Shown: positions 9,341 to 19,260, counted from the stretch's first letter. The stretch is 64,000 bases of DNA from Neptunicella marina (GCF_014270035.1 NZ_JACNEP010000010.1:1-64000), one strand, 5' to 3'. Numbers and translations: made by a program. Notes: generated from the sequence alone by a model not told the origin.

Positions 9341-12300
9341 GTGCGCATAAAAATAATACTTAAATCGTGTGCCCGTGCATGCATATCCATATTTATCCTC
9401 TTTGCCGCTTTCCTGGCGCATGCAAATATTTCTGATATTCAATTCGAAAACTATACCCTCGGCAATAGCGAAGGTCTTGCTCAAAATATCATTGTAGATA
9501 TTGTCGAAGATAAAAATCATTTTTTATGGCTTGCCACTGAAGGTGGTTTGGTCAGGTATGATGGATATGAATTTAAATCTTACTTATCAACACCACAAAA
9601 CCCCAACGGTATCCCAGATAAAATCATTATTCATCTAAACATAGATGATCAGCAAAACTTGTGGGTTGTTACCAATAATGGCGTTTACCAATACAACGAA
9701 AACAAAGATAATTTTAGAGCTTTCAATAAAAATAACAGCCCATTAAATGCAGGTGGAAATACCGCTCTGGCACCAGACAATTTGAACTCAATGCTAATTG
9801 CAGACCCTAATGGATTGTACAGAACCGACATCTCAAACCATAAAATTGACCAAATTGAATACACAGGGGAAGAACTTCCTCCTGGAATGTACGTTGCGTT
9901 TGCTGAACAAGACAAAGTATGGTTTGGTAGCCGGGGACACGGAATTTTTGTCCTTGATAAGCAGAGTTTAAAACTTTACAGCCTTTCAAATGATGAAAAT
10001 CCCTGGCATTTAAAAATTAATACTTCATATCTTTTCGATTTAAAGAAGATCAATGATGAATATTGGCTCGCAACTGAGGCGGGCGTTTATGTCGTCGATA
10101 ATAATTTTGCTATTGAAAAAAGCTTCAACGTCAATACGACGCCCTCATTAATATATGATGTGGTGCGAACAATAGAAGTTGGACCTGATAATGATGTTTG
10201 GCTCGGTACAGAAAATGGTTTGACGATAATCAACACCAAACAAAATACGAGTTTTTCGATTGATCATTCCTTACAAAAATTAGTGTCACTTCAAAACCCA
10301 CATATTTTGAAAATATTTAAAGATCACAACCAATCGATTTGGGTCAGTACGTTTGGTGGAGGTCTGCATAAATATAATCCACGTTCGGCAGCGATTCGCC
10401 ACTATCGGGCGATCAAAGATATTGATATATCACTATCTAGCGATGTTGTATGGGGTTTTGCAGAATCTGATAAAGGAGATATATGGGTCGCTACCCAAAA
10501 TGGGGGGATTGATCTTTTCAATTCTAAAGATGGGGTTTTTGAACATTATTTACAAAACTTTGGTGGCAATATTTGGGACATAGCCGTCGATAAGCATGAT
10601 CATATATGGTTAGCAACAGACAAGGGTATTTGGGTTTATCAATATAAAAATAAAAAACTAATTCCGCTAAAAAACCTTTACGCCAACTCCCTGATAGCAA
10701 ATATTCATTTATTTAATGGCAGAATCTGGCTTGGCAGCTCGGATGGCGTAGTTACTAGTATTGATACCAGTAATTTTAATAGTGAAAACTACCCAATCAA
10801 CGATAGCAGTATTAAAACCGTTTCCCCACTATTGCTCGATTCAACCAATAACCTGTGGTTAAGTACCGATCTTGGACTATTTCAGTTAAACATAGAAACG
10901 GGCTTACTGAATCGTATAGTATTGCAAACTGATTCTCCCCAGTTTAATACCCTGGTTGAAGGGGAAAACTACTTCTGGCTTTCCACAACCCAAAACGAGA
11001 TTCTCAAATTAGATAAAAAAACCTTTAAGCAAGAACGTCAGCATAAATTGGAACAGTTGCTTAACGGTGATTATATTATGTCGATGGAGCGTCAGGGAGA
11101 TGCAATATGGATATCAACCCGGCAAACAGTTAGTCGCATATCACTAAAAACAGGCCAGGTGGATTATCACGTTCCTAAAGAATTATTAAACAAAAATGAT
11201 ATTAATGAAGGTGCGTTATTAGCCACGTCCAATAATATGGTGTTATTAGGCGGAACCCGGGGAATATGGGTTGTTTACCCCGAGCTAGATGTAAAGAAAG
11301 CACCGGAAAAGTCACCTGCCCCAATTTTTACAGACTTTTTATTGTTCAATAAACCGGCGTCTTACAACAAATTAATTGCGCGCAGCAAAAAACCCGTTGC
11401 CCAGACATCTTTACTTAAATTAAATAATACGGACTCCCCTTTTTCATTAAAATTCGCCGTAATTAATGCAATAAATCCAAGCCTGATGGAATATCGCTAT
11501 CAAATGCTTGGCTTATCAGATCAATGGTTAACGGCTGACAATAAAATTCGTCAGGCAACCTTTACCAATCTTGATTTTGGTTCGTACAAATTACGGGTAC
11601 AGGCCAGAGAACCCAATGGATTATGGTCTGACAGCCGTGAGCTGGAAATTCAAATCGCAGCGCCGGTCTGGTTAAATCGTTATGCGCTGATTGCGTATGC
11701 GGTTTTTTCTTTTCTGTTATTTATTTACTGGCTACGCCAGTACCACATAAAACGTACCGCACAAATCCGCTTAAAGGAAAGTGAAGAACGCCTGAAAATG
11801 ACATTATGGAGCAGCGGTGATGAGCTCTGGGACTGGGATATTGGCAAAAATGAAATTGTTCGTTCGAATACCTGGGGGACACTGGACTTCCCGATGGATA
11901 ACCAACGTTTCTTAATTAATGATAAGACACAAAGTAATATCCATAAAAATGACATTGCGCGTGTTCAAAAAGCAATCAAAGCACATTTGCGTAAACATTC
12001 TGAATACTACGAAGTCACCTATCGGGTTAAAGATAAAAATGATAACTGGATATGGTTGCTTGACCGTGGAAAAGTCGTTGCCTGGAATGATTTACAGCCA
12101 TTGCGCATGGCCGGAACGTTTAAAAATATCAGCCATCTGAAACAAGCTGAAGAACAATTACACTTGTTTAAACGTTCGGTCGAAACTATTTCAGACGGTG
12201 TATTTATTACCGACAAGAACTTTAATTTTATTTCGGTTAATCAGGCCTACTGCAATATTACCGGCGAAACAAAAGCTCAGGCACTGGCAAGTACCCTAAC

Positions 12301-13828
12301 CTTCCATCAATATCCACCCGCATTTACAACGCAAATAAAACAATCGCTTTTCCAAAAGCATAACTGGCTGGGGGAAGTCGAGTCAGTAAGAACCAACGGT
12401 GAACGCTACGAAATCGAACTCAATATTGATGCGATATATGACGAAGACAATCAAATATCACATTTTGTTGGTGTATTTTCTGACATTACTGCCCGTAAGC
12501 AGACAGAAAAAGAACTGTTAAAGTTAGCCAACTCGGACACTTTAACCGAGCTTCCAAACCGTTCATTCTTCCAGGCCACGCTTAAAAATCTGGTTCGCAA
12601 AAATATTGATCACGTGTTGATTTGCCTCGACATGGATAACTTCAAGAAAATTAACGATTCTCTTGGCCACCAGACCGGCGACAAGTTAATTAAGCACATT
12701 GCTGTACGTTTACAACAACTCGTTGGCCCATCTGAAACCTGTTACCGCTTAGGTGGTGATGAATTTAGTATCTTAATTGAAAACGAGACTGACATTCATC
12801 GTGTGACACGCCTTGCGCAAAAAATTCTTAGTGAAATGTCCCGTCCATTTACGCTGAATCGTCAGGAATTTGTACTTGGATGCAGTATTGGTATTGCCTT
12901 TTTCCCCAATGATGGCGCCACACCTCAGGAATTGCTGAAAAACTCGGACACCGCCATGTACTTCGCCAAAAATGCCGGCGGTAACAAATATCAGTTCTTT
13001 AGCGGTGAAATGAATCAAAACGCGGTGCGCCAGCTGCAAATTGAAACATTAATCCGTCACGGCTTAAAAGAAGACCTGTTTAGCGTGTTTTATCAACCAA
13101 AGGTCAATGTTGCATCTGGCGAATTAGTCAGCATGGAGGCTCTGGTGCGCTTTGAGCATCCGGAAAAAGGGGTAATTAGTCCCAATCAATTTATTCCGTT
13201 AGCTGAAGATACCGGACAGATTATCGAGATTGGTGAGCGTGTACTGGTCAAAGCATGCACTGACACTAAGTACTGGGTCGATAAAGGTATGTTTAACGGC
13301 CGGGTTGCGATTAACCTGTCTGCACGTCAATTCGAATTAGTGGATTTAGATGAACGTATAGAGGCGGTATTAAAAAAAACCGGATTGTCTGCCCGACATC
13401 TGGAGCTGGAAATTACCGAAGGCACTCTGATGCAAAATCCGGAGCAAGCACTGAAGCTTATGCAACGCCTTCGTGAAATGGGGATCCATCTGGCACTGGA
13501 TGACTTTGGTACCGGTTATTCGTCACTGGCTTATTTGAAGAAGTTCCCGCTGAATACATTAAAAATAGATAAAGCCTTTATTGATGACATTGTCACCAGT
13601 GAAATAGACCGTCATATGACTTCAGCGATTATTACCATCGCACATAACCTTGGCCTAAATGTTGTCGCTGAAGGGGTGGAAGATGAGAAACAACTCGCCA
13701 TCTTGCGGCGTTACCAGTGTGAAATGATTCAGGGTTATTTATACAGCCGTCCTTTAAACAAAGACAGATTTAGTACCCTGCTTTCAGAAAGTCATAAAAT
13801 GAAAAAGTTAATTAAACACCAGATTTAA
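9341..13828 (+). CDS. Periplasmic-propeller sensor with PAS, GGDEF and EAL domains
   Basis: 1495 residues from GTG 9341, which opens a signal peptide (ISIFILFAAFLAHA). The periplasmic part (about 30-700) is a two-component-regulator beta-propeller with repeats such as LWLATEGGLVRYDGY and VWLGTENGL. A Y_Y_Y domain follows (about 705-770), then one membrane helix (about 775-795), two PAS-like domains (about 810-1050), GGDEF (intact GGDEF near 1139) and EAL (EALVR near 1264, DDFGTGYSS, AEGVE). Both catalytic signatures look intact, so it may make and degrade c-di-GMP. Propeller/Y_Y_Y sensors often respond to saccharides in Bacteroidetes hybrid kinases; the ligand here is unknown. A terminator follows directly. 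Confidence 0.93.
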   Translation: MRIKIILKSCARACISIFILFAAFLAHANISDIQFENYTLGNSEGLAQNIIVDIVEDKNHFLWLATEGGLVRYDGYEFKSYLSTPQNPNGIPDKIIIHLNIDDQQNLWVVTNNGVYQYNENKDNFRAFNKNNSPLNAGGNTALAPDNLNSMLIADPNGLYRTDISNHKIDQIEYTGEELPPGMYVAFAEQDKVWFGSRGHGIFVLDKQSLKLYSLSNDENPWHLKINTSYLFDLKKINDEYWLATEAGVYVVDNNFAIEKSFNVNTTPSLIYDVVRTIEVGPDNDVWLGTENGLTIINTKQNTSFSIDHSLQKLVSLQNPHILKIFKDHNQSIWVSTFGGGLHKYNPRSAAIRHYRAIKDIDISLSSDVVWGFAESDKGDIWVATQNGGIDLFNSKDGVFEHYLQNFGGNIWDIAVDKHDHIWLATDKGIWVYQYKNKKLIPLKNLYANSLIANIHLFNGRIWLGSSDGVVTSIDTSNFNSENYPINDSSIKTVSPLLLDSTNNLWLSTDLGLFQLNIETGLLNRIVLQTDSPQFNTLVEGENYFWLSTTQNEILKLDKKTFKQERQHKLEQLLNGDYIMSMERQGDAIWISTRQTVSRISLKTGQVDYHVPKELLNKNDINEGALLATSNNMVLLGGTRGIWVVYPELDVKKAPEKSPAPIFTDFLLFNKPASYNKLIARSKKPVAQTSLLKLNNTDSPFSLKFAVINAINPSLMEYRYQMLGLSDQWLTADNKIRQATFTNLDFGSYKLRVQAREPNGLWSDSRELEIQIAAPVWLNRYALIAYAVFSFLLFIYWLRQYHIKRTAQIRLKESEERLKMTLWSSGDELWDWDIGKNEIVRSNTWGTLDFPMDNQRFLINDKTQSNIHKNDIARVQKAIKAHLRKHSEYYEVTYRVKDKNDNWIWLLDRGKVVAWNDLQPLRMAGTFKNISHLKQAEEQLHLFKRSVETISDGVFITDKNFNFISVNQAYCNITGETKAQALASTLTFHQYPPAFTTQIKQSLFQKHNWLGEVESVRTNGERYEIELNIDAIYDEDNQISHFVGVFSDITARKQTEKELLKLANSDTLTELPNRSFFQATLKNLVRKNIDHVLICLDMDNFKKINDSLGHQTGDKLIKHIAVRLQQLVGPSETCYRLGGDEFSILIENETDIHRVTRLAQKILSEMSRPFTLNRQEFVLGCSIGIAFFPNDGATPQELLKNSDTAMYFAKNAGGNKYQFFSGEMNQNAVRQLQIETLIRHGLKEDLFSVFYQPKVNVASGELVSMEALVRFEHPEKGVISPNQFIPLAEDTGQIIEIGERVLVKACTDTKYWVDKGMFNGRVAINLSARQFELVDLDERIEAVLKKTGLSARHLELEITEGTLMQNPEQALKLMQRLREMGIHLALDDFGTGYSSLAYLKKFPLNTLKIDKAFIDDIVTSEIDRHMTSAIITIAHNLGLNVVAEGVEDEKQLAILRRYQCEMIQGYLYSRPLNKDRFSTLLSESHKMKKLIKHQI

Positions 13829-13845
13829 CTCTTTATCATAATGAC

Positions 13846-13871
13846 AAGCCTCTTATTTAAGAGGCTTTTTT
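13846..13871 (+). terminator. Rho-independent terminator of the GGDEF-EAL sensor gene
   Basis: Perfect stem AAGCCTCTT/AAGAGGCTT with a short AT loop and a T6 run, 17 nt after the stop codon. Confidence 0.9.
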
Positions 13872-13961
13872 ATTTCTGCCCTCTCTTTAAAGCGTCATGC
13901 CAACCAAAAGAAACCCCTAAAATAATCCTTATATATCAATTAGTTAAAATCAATTTCATTA

Positions 13962-13978
13962 TTGGCATGCTTTAAGCA
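13962..13978 (+). promoter_or_regulatory. Sigma-54-like promoter upstream of the repeat-peptide gene
   Basis: TTGGCATGCTTTAAGCA fits the RpoN -24/-12 layout: GG and GC dinucleotides separated by exactly 10 nt. It matches TTGGCACG-N4-TTGCA at all but three of the defined positions. Transcription would start near 13990, leaving a leader of about 55 nt before ATG 14045. An activator site was not identified. The sigma-54 assignment is inferred from sequence only. Confidence 0.5.
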
Positions 13979-14044
13979 TCGCATAGCACGAATTTGGCTT
14001 ACGTCAAAATTCAGACATAACACTAATAAATTGAGGAAACTAAG

Positions 14045-14251
14045 ATGTTAAAAGCTTATGCAATTGCTTTAGTATTAAGCACGACTCCTGCAGCAGAACA
14101 AGCTCAGGACGGTGTAAAAGAGCAGCAAGATAAAAACGCCACCGTTGCAACCGCTGAGGCATTAAAACCTCGTGGCTCAATTCGTACAGCGTTAAAACCT
14201 CGTGGCTCTATTCGCACAGCACTAAAGCCTCGTGGTTCAATCCGCACTTAA
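14045..14251 (+). CDS. Short peptide gene ending in three identical decapeptides (ALKPRGSIRT)x3
   Basis: 68 residues, with a good ribosome site (GAGGAA, about 7 nt before ATG). Residues 1-20 are mildly hydrophobic (MLKAYAIALVLSTTPAAEQA) and may be a weak signal or leader; 21-38 are polar and charged. Residues 39-48, 49-58 and 59-68 are each ALKPRGSIRT, so the repeat runs to the last residue. The repeats are strongly basic (K, R, R each). Their DNA differs by several synonymous changes and no replacement, so the protein sequence is what is kept. I recognise no family. It could be a multi-core precursor peptide, a secreted basic peptide or a nucleic-acid-binding tail; no modification or export enzyme is adjacent. 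A promoter-like site lies upstream and a terminator downstream, so it is probably monocistronic. Confidence 0.82.
   Translation: MLKAYAIALVLSTTPAAEQAQDGVKEQQDKNATVATAEALKPRGSIRTALKPRGSIRTALKPRGSIRT
14159..14248 (+). repeat. Three tandem 30-bp coding repeats
   Basis: Units at 14159-14188, 14189-14218 and 14219-14248, each encoding ALKPRGSIRT. Unit 1 and unit 2 differ at three third-codon positions; unit 2 and unit 3 differ at seven positions, all synonymous (one is a Leu TTA/CTA first-position change). There are no spacers, so this is not a CRISPR array. Confidence 0.95.
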
Positions 14252-14289
14252 TAAGAATAAAAATCGCCAGAAAATGGCGACACGAAATA

Positions 14290-14317
14290 AAAAAAAGAGA
14301 GGTAACTCTCTTTTTTT
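14290..14317. terminator. Bidirectional terminator between the repeat-peptide gene and a small membrane-protein gene
   Basis: Perfect 12-bp stem A7GAGAG / CTCTCT7 with loop GTAA. It ends both the + strand peptide gene and, on the opposite strand, the gene whose stop lies at 14316. A second hairpin (TCGCCA, loop GAAAA, TGGCGA at 14264-14280) precedes it on the peptide transcript and may protect its 3' end. Confidence 0.88.
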
Positions 14318-14513
14318 ATGCCTGAAAATAGGTAGAACGAAAGCCTGATGCTCTGCGCAGGGCCATGCGCTTCTTCGCATTGAAGATAGGAAATAACATC
14401 GGACCACCTAACAAACCCGCGATAGCCCACTTCCTGGCTGATAAGCCATATTTAAAGGCCTGAACATAATAGTATAAAGCACTTACTAATACTGAAATCA
14501 GTATCAACAACAT
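14316..14513 (-). CDS. Small membrane protein of unknown function, 65 residues
   Basis: ATG 14513 with an AGGAG site about 9 nt upstream. The N-terminus is hydrophobic (MLLILISVLVSALYYYVQAF). A second hydrophobic stretch (KWAIAGLLGGPMLFPIF) follows, with a basic tail (NAKKRMALRRASG), so two short helices with the tail in the cytoplasm are likely. I recall comparable small proteins in Alteromonadales but no named family. Its stop codon overlaps the terminator shared with the convergent repeat-peptide gene. Confidence 0.75.
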   Translation of the reverse strand: MLLILISVLVSALYYYVQAFKYGLSARKWAIAGLLGGPMLFPIFNAKKRMALRRASGFRSTYFQA

Positions 14514-14581
14514 AAGTTTGGACTCCTGTAAGAGTCGGCAATTTTAAGTGCTTTAACTGGCAAACTCCATCCATAACAGGT

Positions 14582-14610
14582 AAAAAAATGCCGGATAAAA
14601 ATCCGGCATT
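14582..14610 (-). terminator. Rho-independent terminator of fadJ
   Basis: On the minus strand a 10-bp perfect stem (AATGCCGGAT/ATCCGGCATT) with a 4-nt loop is followed by T7 (positions 14588 down to 14582). It lies 24 nt after the fadJ stop. The plus-strand side has no U run, so it works in one direction. Confidence 0.9.
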
Positions 14611-14633
14611 TGTGGTGAATATTTGACTAGTTG

Positions 14634-16757
14634 TTAATAGAATGTTTCTTTAGATTCCTGCATAGTCAACAGGATCTGCGCCGGCGTGAATTTATCCCCC
14701 GCAATCTGCTGATAGTGCTGCAAGCGTTTCACTACATGATCAATACCTAAGGCATCCATATAACGGAATGGGCCACCTAAGAATGGGGGGAATCCAATGC
14801 CAAAGATGGTGCCAATATCGCCATCACGCGCATTACGAATCACGCCTTCATCCAGACACATTGCCGCTTCATTTAGCATTAACAATACAGTACGTTCTGC
14901 AATTTGATCATGACTTAAAGTCTGATTAGGCTGAACGCCGAGTAACTGATAAACCGAATCATCCACTTCTTTACCCGGCTTTTTACCAGAATACAGATAT
15001 AGTCCATGTTTATTCTTTTTGCCCTTGCGATCATCCGTCAATAATTTGTCGAACGCATCTGGTGCAGTAAAACGCTCACCTAAATCTGCCACCAGAATCG
15101 GGCTAATTTTCGCACCTACATCAATCCCAACTTCGTCCAGCAACTTCATAGGGCCAACTGGAAATCCAAAATTGAGCAAGGCTTTATCAATATGCTCAAT
15201 AGGTTCACCGGCTAACAACAAACAAGCCGCTTCATTCATATAAGGCGCAAGAATTCGGTTCACATAAAAACCTGCGCCATCTTTTACCACAATGGGGGTT
15301 TTGCCCTGAGATTTCGCAAACGCCACTGTGGTGCTGATGGTTTTATCTGACGTTTTGTCATGCGCGATCACTTCCACCAACGGCATTTTATCCACTGGTG
15401 AGAAATAATGCAGGCCAATTACCTGCTCAGGTCGGGCCGCTTTTTCGGCAATTTGTGCAATTGGGATAGAAGATGTGTTAGATGCAAAAATGGTATGTTC
15501 GGCGCAGTTAGCTTCAACATCCGCCACCATTTGCTGCTTCAAACCTAAATCTTCAAAAACCGCTTCTACTACAATATCGGTATCCGCAAAGCCCTGATAA
15601 TCAGTACCGCCTGTTAGCAAAGACAATTGTTTTTGCATTTGAGTACGGCTGATAATACGGCGCTTCACCCGTTGATTTAAAATATCGAAGCTGTATTTCA
15701 TTGCGTTAGCAATGCCTTCTGCACGAATATCCTTGATACGTACAGGTAGTTTGGCTTTACCGGTAACAAAGGCGATGCCGCCACCCATCAACCCGCCACC
15801 TAACACCCCTACTTTTTTCACTGACGCAGGCTCAACCCCTTCTACCCCAGTTTCTTTTTTCATCTCAGTAGTGGCAAAAAAGATCTGACGTAATTGTTTG
15901 GATTCCGGTGTCATCACCAGTTCACCAAAATACTTGGCTTCCAGCGCATAACCACGACGTTTATCCGTTACACCAGCTTCAATCACATCGATGATTTTTT
16001 CAGGTGCCGGATAATTACCACGGGTTTTACTTAAGGTTTGCTTTCTGGCTTGTGAGAAAAGAATATTACGGCCCGGAGGCGTAGTTTCCAGTAACTTATT
16101 GACCAGGCTCAAATTAGGTTTACGTGGCGATGGTTTACCTTTTTGCGCAAAAATGACTGCCACTTTTTCTAATACAGACAAGGGCACAGCGTCATCAACC
16201 AGACCACATTTTTTCGCTTGTTTAGCACGTAACTGTTTGCCGGTTAACATCATGGTCATGGCTTGTTGCACACCGATTAGCGCAGGTAAACGTTGAGTAC
16301 CGCCACTACCAGGCAACAAACCCAACTGCACTTCCGGTAATCCCATCACTGTTTTATCGCTGTCACTACACACTCGGTAATGACAGCAAAGTGCCAGTTC
16401 AAGACCACCGCCTAATGCCGGTCCATGAATCGCCGCCACAAACGGAATACGAGAATTTTCGATACGTTGCATCACTTGCTGACCACCGCGTGACAGTGCT
16501 TCAGCTTCATCTGCGGTCGTACAGGCTGCCAACATGCTAATGTCCGCGCCAGCGACAAAAGAACTGCTTTTGCCGCTTTTAAGTACCACACCTTTAAGTG
16601 ACTTATTACTTTCAATCTGATCTAAAATTGCGCTGATTTCATCACCAAATTCGGCTTTCAGGGTGTTCATCGACTCCCCAGGCACATCCATAGTGATAAT
16701 CGCTATATTATCGTCCCGAATTTCAAGACTAAATGCACTTTGTGTTTGTTCGCTCAT
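14634..16757 (-). CDS. fadJ: Fatty-acid oxidation complex alpha subunit FadJ
   Basis: Multifunctional enoyl-CoA hydratase, 3-hydroxyacyl-CoA dehydrogenase and epimerase of fatty-acid beta-oxidation; pairs with FadI. 707 residues from ATG 16757 (AAGGA site 8 nt upstream; a GTG one codon earlier is possible). The N-terminal crotonase domain (about 1-190) has AGADISML and [18 protein letters not shown], the oxyanion region. The central NAD-binding domain (from about 305) has [14 protein letters not shown], and the dehydrogenase segment ASNTSSIPI follows. Length is near E. coli FadJ (714). Starts 11 nt after the fadI stop, so the two are cotranscribed. Confidence 0.97.
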   Translation of the reverse strand: MSEQTQSAFSLEIRDDNIAIITMDVPGESMNTLKAEFGDEISAILDQIESNKSLKGVVLKSGKSSSFVAGADISMLAACTTADEAEALSRGGQQVMQRIENSRIPFVAAIHGPALGGGLELALCCHYRVCSDSDKTVMGLPEVQLGLLPGSGGTQRLPALIGVQQAMTMMLTGKQLRAKQAKKCGLVDDAVPLSVLEKVAVIFAQKGKPSPRKPNLSLVNKLLETTPPGRNILFSQARKQTLSKTRGNYPAPEKIIDVIEAGVTDKRRGYALEAKYFGELVMTPESKQLRQIFFATTEMKKETGVEGVEPASVKKVGVLGGGLMGGGIAFVTGKAKLPVRIKDIRAEGIANAMKYSFDILNQRVKRRIISRTQMQKQLSLLTGGTDYQGFADTDIVVEAVFEDLGLKQQMVADVEANCAEHTIFASNTSSIPIAQIAEKAARPEQVIGLHYFSPVDKMPLVEVIAHDKTSDKTISTTVAFAKSQGKTPIVVKDGAGFYVNRILAPYMNEAACLLLAGEPIEHIDKALLNFGFPVGPMKLLDEVGIDVGAKISPILVADLGERFTAPDAFDKLLTDDRKGKKNKHGLYLYSGKKPGKEVDDSVYQLLGVQPNQTLSHDQIAERTVLLMLNEAAMCLDEGVIRNARDGDIGTIFGIGFPPFLGGPFRYMDALGIDHVVKRLQHYQQIAGDKFTPAQILLTMQESKETFY

Positions 16758-16768
16758 CACATCAATCC

Positions 16769-18094
16769 TTATTCGGTTTCAACTATCATGGCGGCGCCCA
16801 GGCCACCAGCTGCACAAGCAGTTACCAGTCCGGTTCCACCACCACGACGATTCAGTTCGTTTAACATCTGGGTGATCATACGGGTGCCGGTTGCGGCAAA
16901 AGGATGACCGTATGCAATCGAGCTGCCCATCACATTAAATTTATCCATATCGATTTCACCGGTAGCTTTGCTGCGATTTAGTTTTTCTTTAGCAAAGGTA
17001 TCACTGGCGAACATTTTAATGTTGGCCAGGGTTTGTGCGGCAAAAGCTTCATGCATTTCAATCAGGGTTAAATCGGATAATTGCATACCGGCTTTATCCA
17101 GTGCGACAGGTGTTGCATACGATGGTCCCATTAGCATGTCTTCCCACACATCAATGGCAGCAAACGCATAACTTTTAATGTAACCCAAAGGCGTATAACC
17201 CAAAGCTTTGGCTTTCGATTCAGTCATCATCAACACGGCTGATGCGCCGTCGGTTAATGGCGTGGCATTAGCTGCGGTAACTGAACCGTATTTTTTATCA
17301 AATACCGGACGTAATTTGGCATACCCTTCAAGTTTGGAATCAAAACGCACATTGTTATCTTTTTCCAGTGCACCTTTAAAAGGTTCTGCATAGGCGGTCA
17401 TCACTTCATCGTCCAATTTACCTTCATTCCAGCTGGCAGCCGCATTACTATGAGAACGATGCGCCAGGGCATCCTGATCTTCACGGTTAATGTTATGAGT
17501 TTTCGCCATTTGTTCTGCGGTTTGCCCCATCGACAATCCGGTGGAATATTCAGCAACCGCGGGCGGTACCGGTAACAAATCTTTTAAGCCCAGCTTTTTA
17601 AGTACCTGCCATTTCTGACCCAGGGTTTTGGTTTTCTGTAAATCAACTAACGCCCGGGCTAATTTTTTGGAAACACCAATCGGTGAAACAGAAGTAGAAT
17701 CTGCACCGCCGGCAATGCCCACTTCGATATCACCGGCCATCATGGCCTGCGCTACATTCACTGTTGCCTGAAAACTGGTGGCACAGGCACGGGATACACT
17801 ATACGCATCGGTATGCACATTCATGCCGGTACCTAATACAATTTCACGCGCAATATTAGGTGCTTCTGGCATTTGTACCACCTGACCATAAACTAATTGT
17901 TCAACCAGTTTTGGATCGAGGTTATGGCGCACCATCATTTCATTGACGACCATCTTGCCCAAATCAACGGCAGGGACACCATGAAAATAAGTTGCCATTT
18001 TGGCGAAAGGTGTACGCAATCCTGCTACGATAGCAATGCGCTCACCGCCTTTAGTAGTAAGGCCTGCACTGGCCGAAGTTTTAGTACGAGGCAT
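16769..18094 (-). CDS. fadI: Acetyl-CoA C-acyltransferase FadI (3-ketoacyl-CoA thiolase)
   Basis: Thiolase that cleaves 3-ketoacyl-CoA to acetyl-CoA and a shortened acyl-CoA. 441 residues. The nucleophilic Cys lies in [11 protein letters not shown] (about residue 105), the catalytic His in YGHPFAATG, and the second Cys in [11 protein letters not shown] near the C-terminus. First gene of a fadI-fadJ operon, with an AAGGA ribosome site. A FadR-type operator begins 12 nt upstream of the start, so acyl-CoA should relieve repression. Confidence 0.97.
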   Translation of the reverse strand: MPRTKTSASAGLTTKGGERIAIVAGLRTPFAKMATYFHGVPAVDLGKMVVNEMMVRHNLDPKLVEQLVYGQVVQMPEAPNIAREIVLGTGMNVHTDAYSVSRACATSFQATVNVAQAMMAGDIEVGIAGGADSTSVSPIGVSKKLARALVDLQKTKTLGQKWQVLKKLGLKDLLPVPPAVAEYSTGLSMGQTAEQMAKTHNINREDQDALAHRSHSNAAASWNEGKLDDEVMTAYAEPFKGALEKDNNVRFDSKLEGYAKLRPVFDKKYGSVTAANATPLTDGASAVLMMTESKAKALGYTPLGYIKSYAFAAIDVWEDMLMGPSYATPVALDKAGMQLSDLTLIEMHEAFAAQTLANIKMFASDTFAKEKLNRSKATGEIDMDKFNVMGSSIAYGHPFAATGTRMITQMLNELNRRGGGTGLVTACAAGGLGAAMIVETE

Positions 18095-18105
18095 AAAGAA
18101 TCCTT

Positions 18106-18122
18106 AAGTGGTCTGACCTGTA
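18106..18122 (-). promoter_or_regulatory. FadR operator upstream of fadIJ
   Basis: AAGTGGTCTGACCTGTA (plus strand) contains the core TGGTCnGACnTGT of the gammaproteobacterial FadR box with all core positions matching. It ends 12 nt before the fadI start codon, next to the ribosome site, a position suited to blocking transcription. Long-chain acyl-CoA releases FadR in E. coli and Vibrio. A fadR gene is not in the window. Confidence 0.85.
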
Positions 18123-18303
18123 TTTTGGCGATTGTACAGTTTGTTAACAAAAAATCCAATATTGCATCACTTTAACGCCTTTCTTACAGCTGCAAATTTT
18201 TAAATTCTGTAACATTGTTTTTTTTGTAATGAACCTTATATGCGATAACGTGTCATTACATCCGAACTAACTTACGAATAATAAAGGATATCTGGTTTTC
18301 ATC

Positions 18304-19260
18304 ATGGCAGCAGAACAATTCAGACAATTACAAGGTTATCTTGATTCACAGGTTATCGGTCAGCAGGCGCTGACAAAAAATATTCTTATCGCATTACTGG
18401 CCAATGGCCATTTGTTGGTGGAAGGCCCTCCTGGCTTAGCGAAAACCCGTGCAGTAAACGCGCTGGCACAGGGTCTTGAAGGGGATTTCCACCGGGTTCA
18501 ATTTACCCCGGATTTATTACCGGCCGATTTAACCGGTACTGATATCTACCGTCCTGAAGATGGCAGCTTTGTATTTCAGTCCGGTCCTTTATTCCACAAC
18601 CTGGTACTGGCCGATGAAATCAACCGTGCGCCAGCCAAAGTGCAGTCAGCATTGCTGGAAGCGATGGCAGAACGCCAAATCACGGTTGGCAATAAAACCT
18701 ATCCGTTGCCTGAGCTGTTTTTAGTTATGGCAACCCAAAACCCGATTGAGCAGGAAGGAACTTATCCCCTGCCTGAAGCGCAGTTAGACCGCTTTTTAAT
18801 GCATTTGGAAATCAGCTATCCGGGTGCACAGACCGAACTTGAAATTTTACGTTTGACCCGCAACGAAGAACTGGCAGTAAAAGTTGCTAAACCTGCGGAA
18901 TTAACTCAGCAGGATTTGTTTGCTGCGCGCAAACAAGTGCTGGAAATTCATTTAGCAGAATCGTTGGAACAATATCTGGTGGAGCTCATTATAGCCACCC
19001 GCGAACCGGCTAAATACGATGCACAACTTGCTAACTGGATTGAATTTGGTGCCAGTCCGCGTGCCACCATTGCACTTGATCGCTGTGCACGCGCCCATGC
19101 CTGGTTAGCCGGTCGTGATTTTGTAGGCCCGGATGATATTCAGGCGGTATTTCATAACGTATTACGTCACCGTATTTTGTTAAGTTATGAAGCGGAAGCC
19201 GAAGGGGTGGATGCCAATCAGATCCTCGACAAAATACTGCAACTGGTAGCCGTGCCATAA
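18304..19260 (+). CDS. MoxR-family AAA+ ATPase
   Basis: 318 residues. Walker A GPPGLAKT at about 41-48, Walker B LVLADEINRAP near 100, sensor segment MATQNPIEQEGTYPLPEAQLDRF, and a C-terminal lid. MoxR proteins act as chaperones that insert cofactors into, or activate, VWA-domain partners; here the BatA/BatB VWA proteins are encoded downstream in the same unit. Begins 15 nt before the DUF58 gene and is the first gene of the operon. Confidence 0.95.
   Translation: MAAEQFRQLQGYLDSQVIGQQALTKNILIALLANGHLLVEGPPGLAKTRAVNALAQGLEGDFHRVQFTPDLLPADLTGTDIYRPEDGSFVFQSGPLFHNLVLADEINRAPAKVQSALLEAMAERQITVGNKTYPLPELFLVMATQNPIEQEGTYPLPEAQLDRFLMHLEISYPGAQTELEILRLTRNEELAVKVAKPAELTQQDLFAARKQVLEIHLAESLEQYLVELIIATREPAKYDAQLANWIEFGASPRATIALDRCARAHAWLAGRDFVGPDDIQAVFHNVLRHRILLSYEAEAEGVDANQILDKILQLVAVP

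Noticed and set aside
14159-14248. Tandem 30-bp repeats as a CRISPR array
   Set aside because: There are no spacers between units and they are in frame within a gene with a ribosome site. They encode identical peptides.
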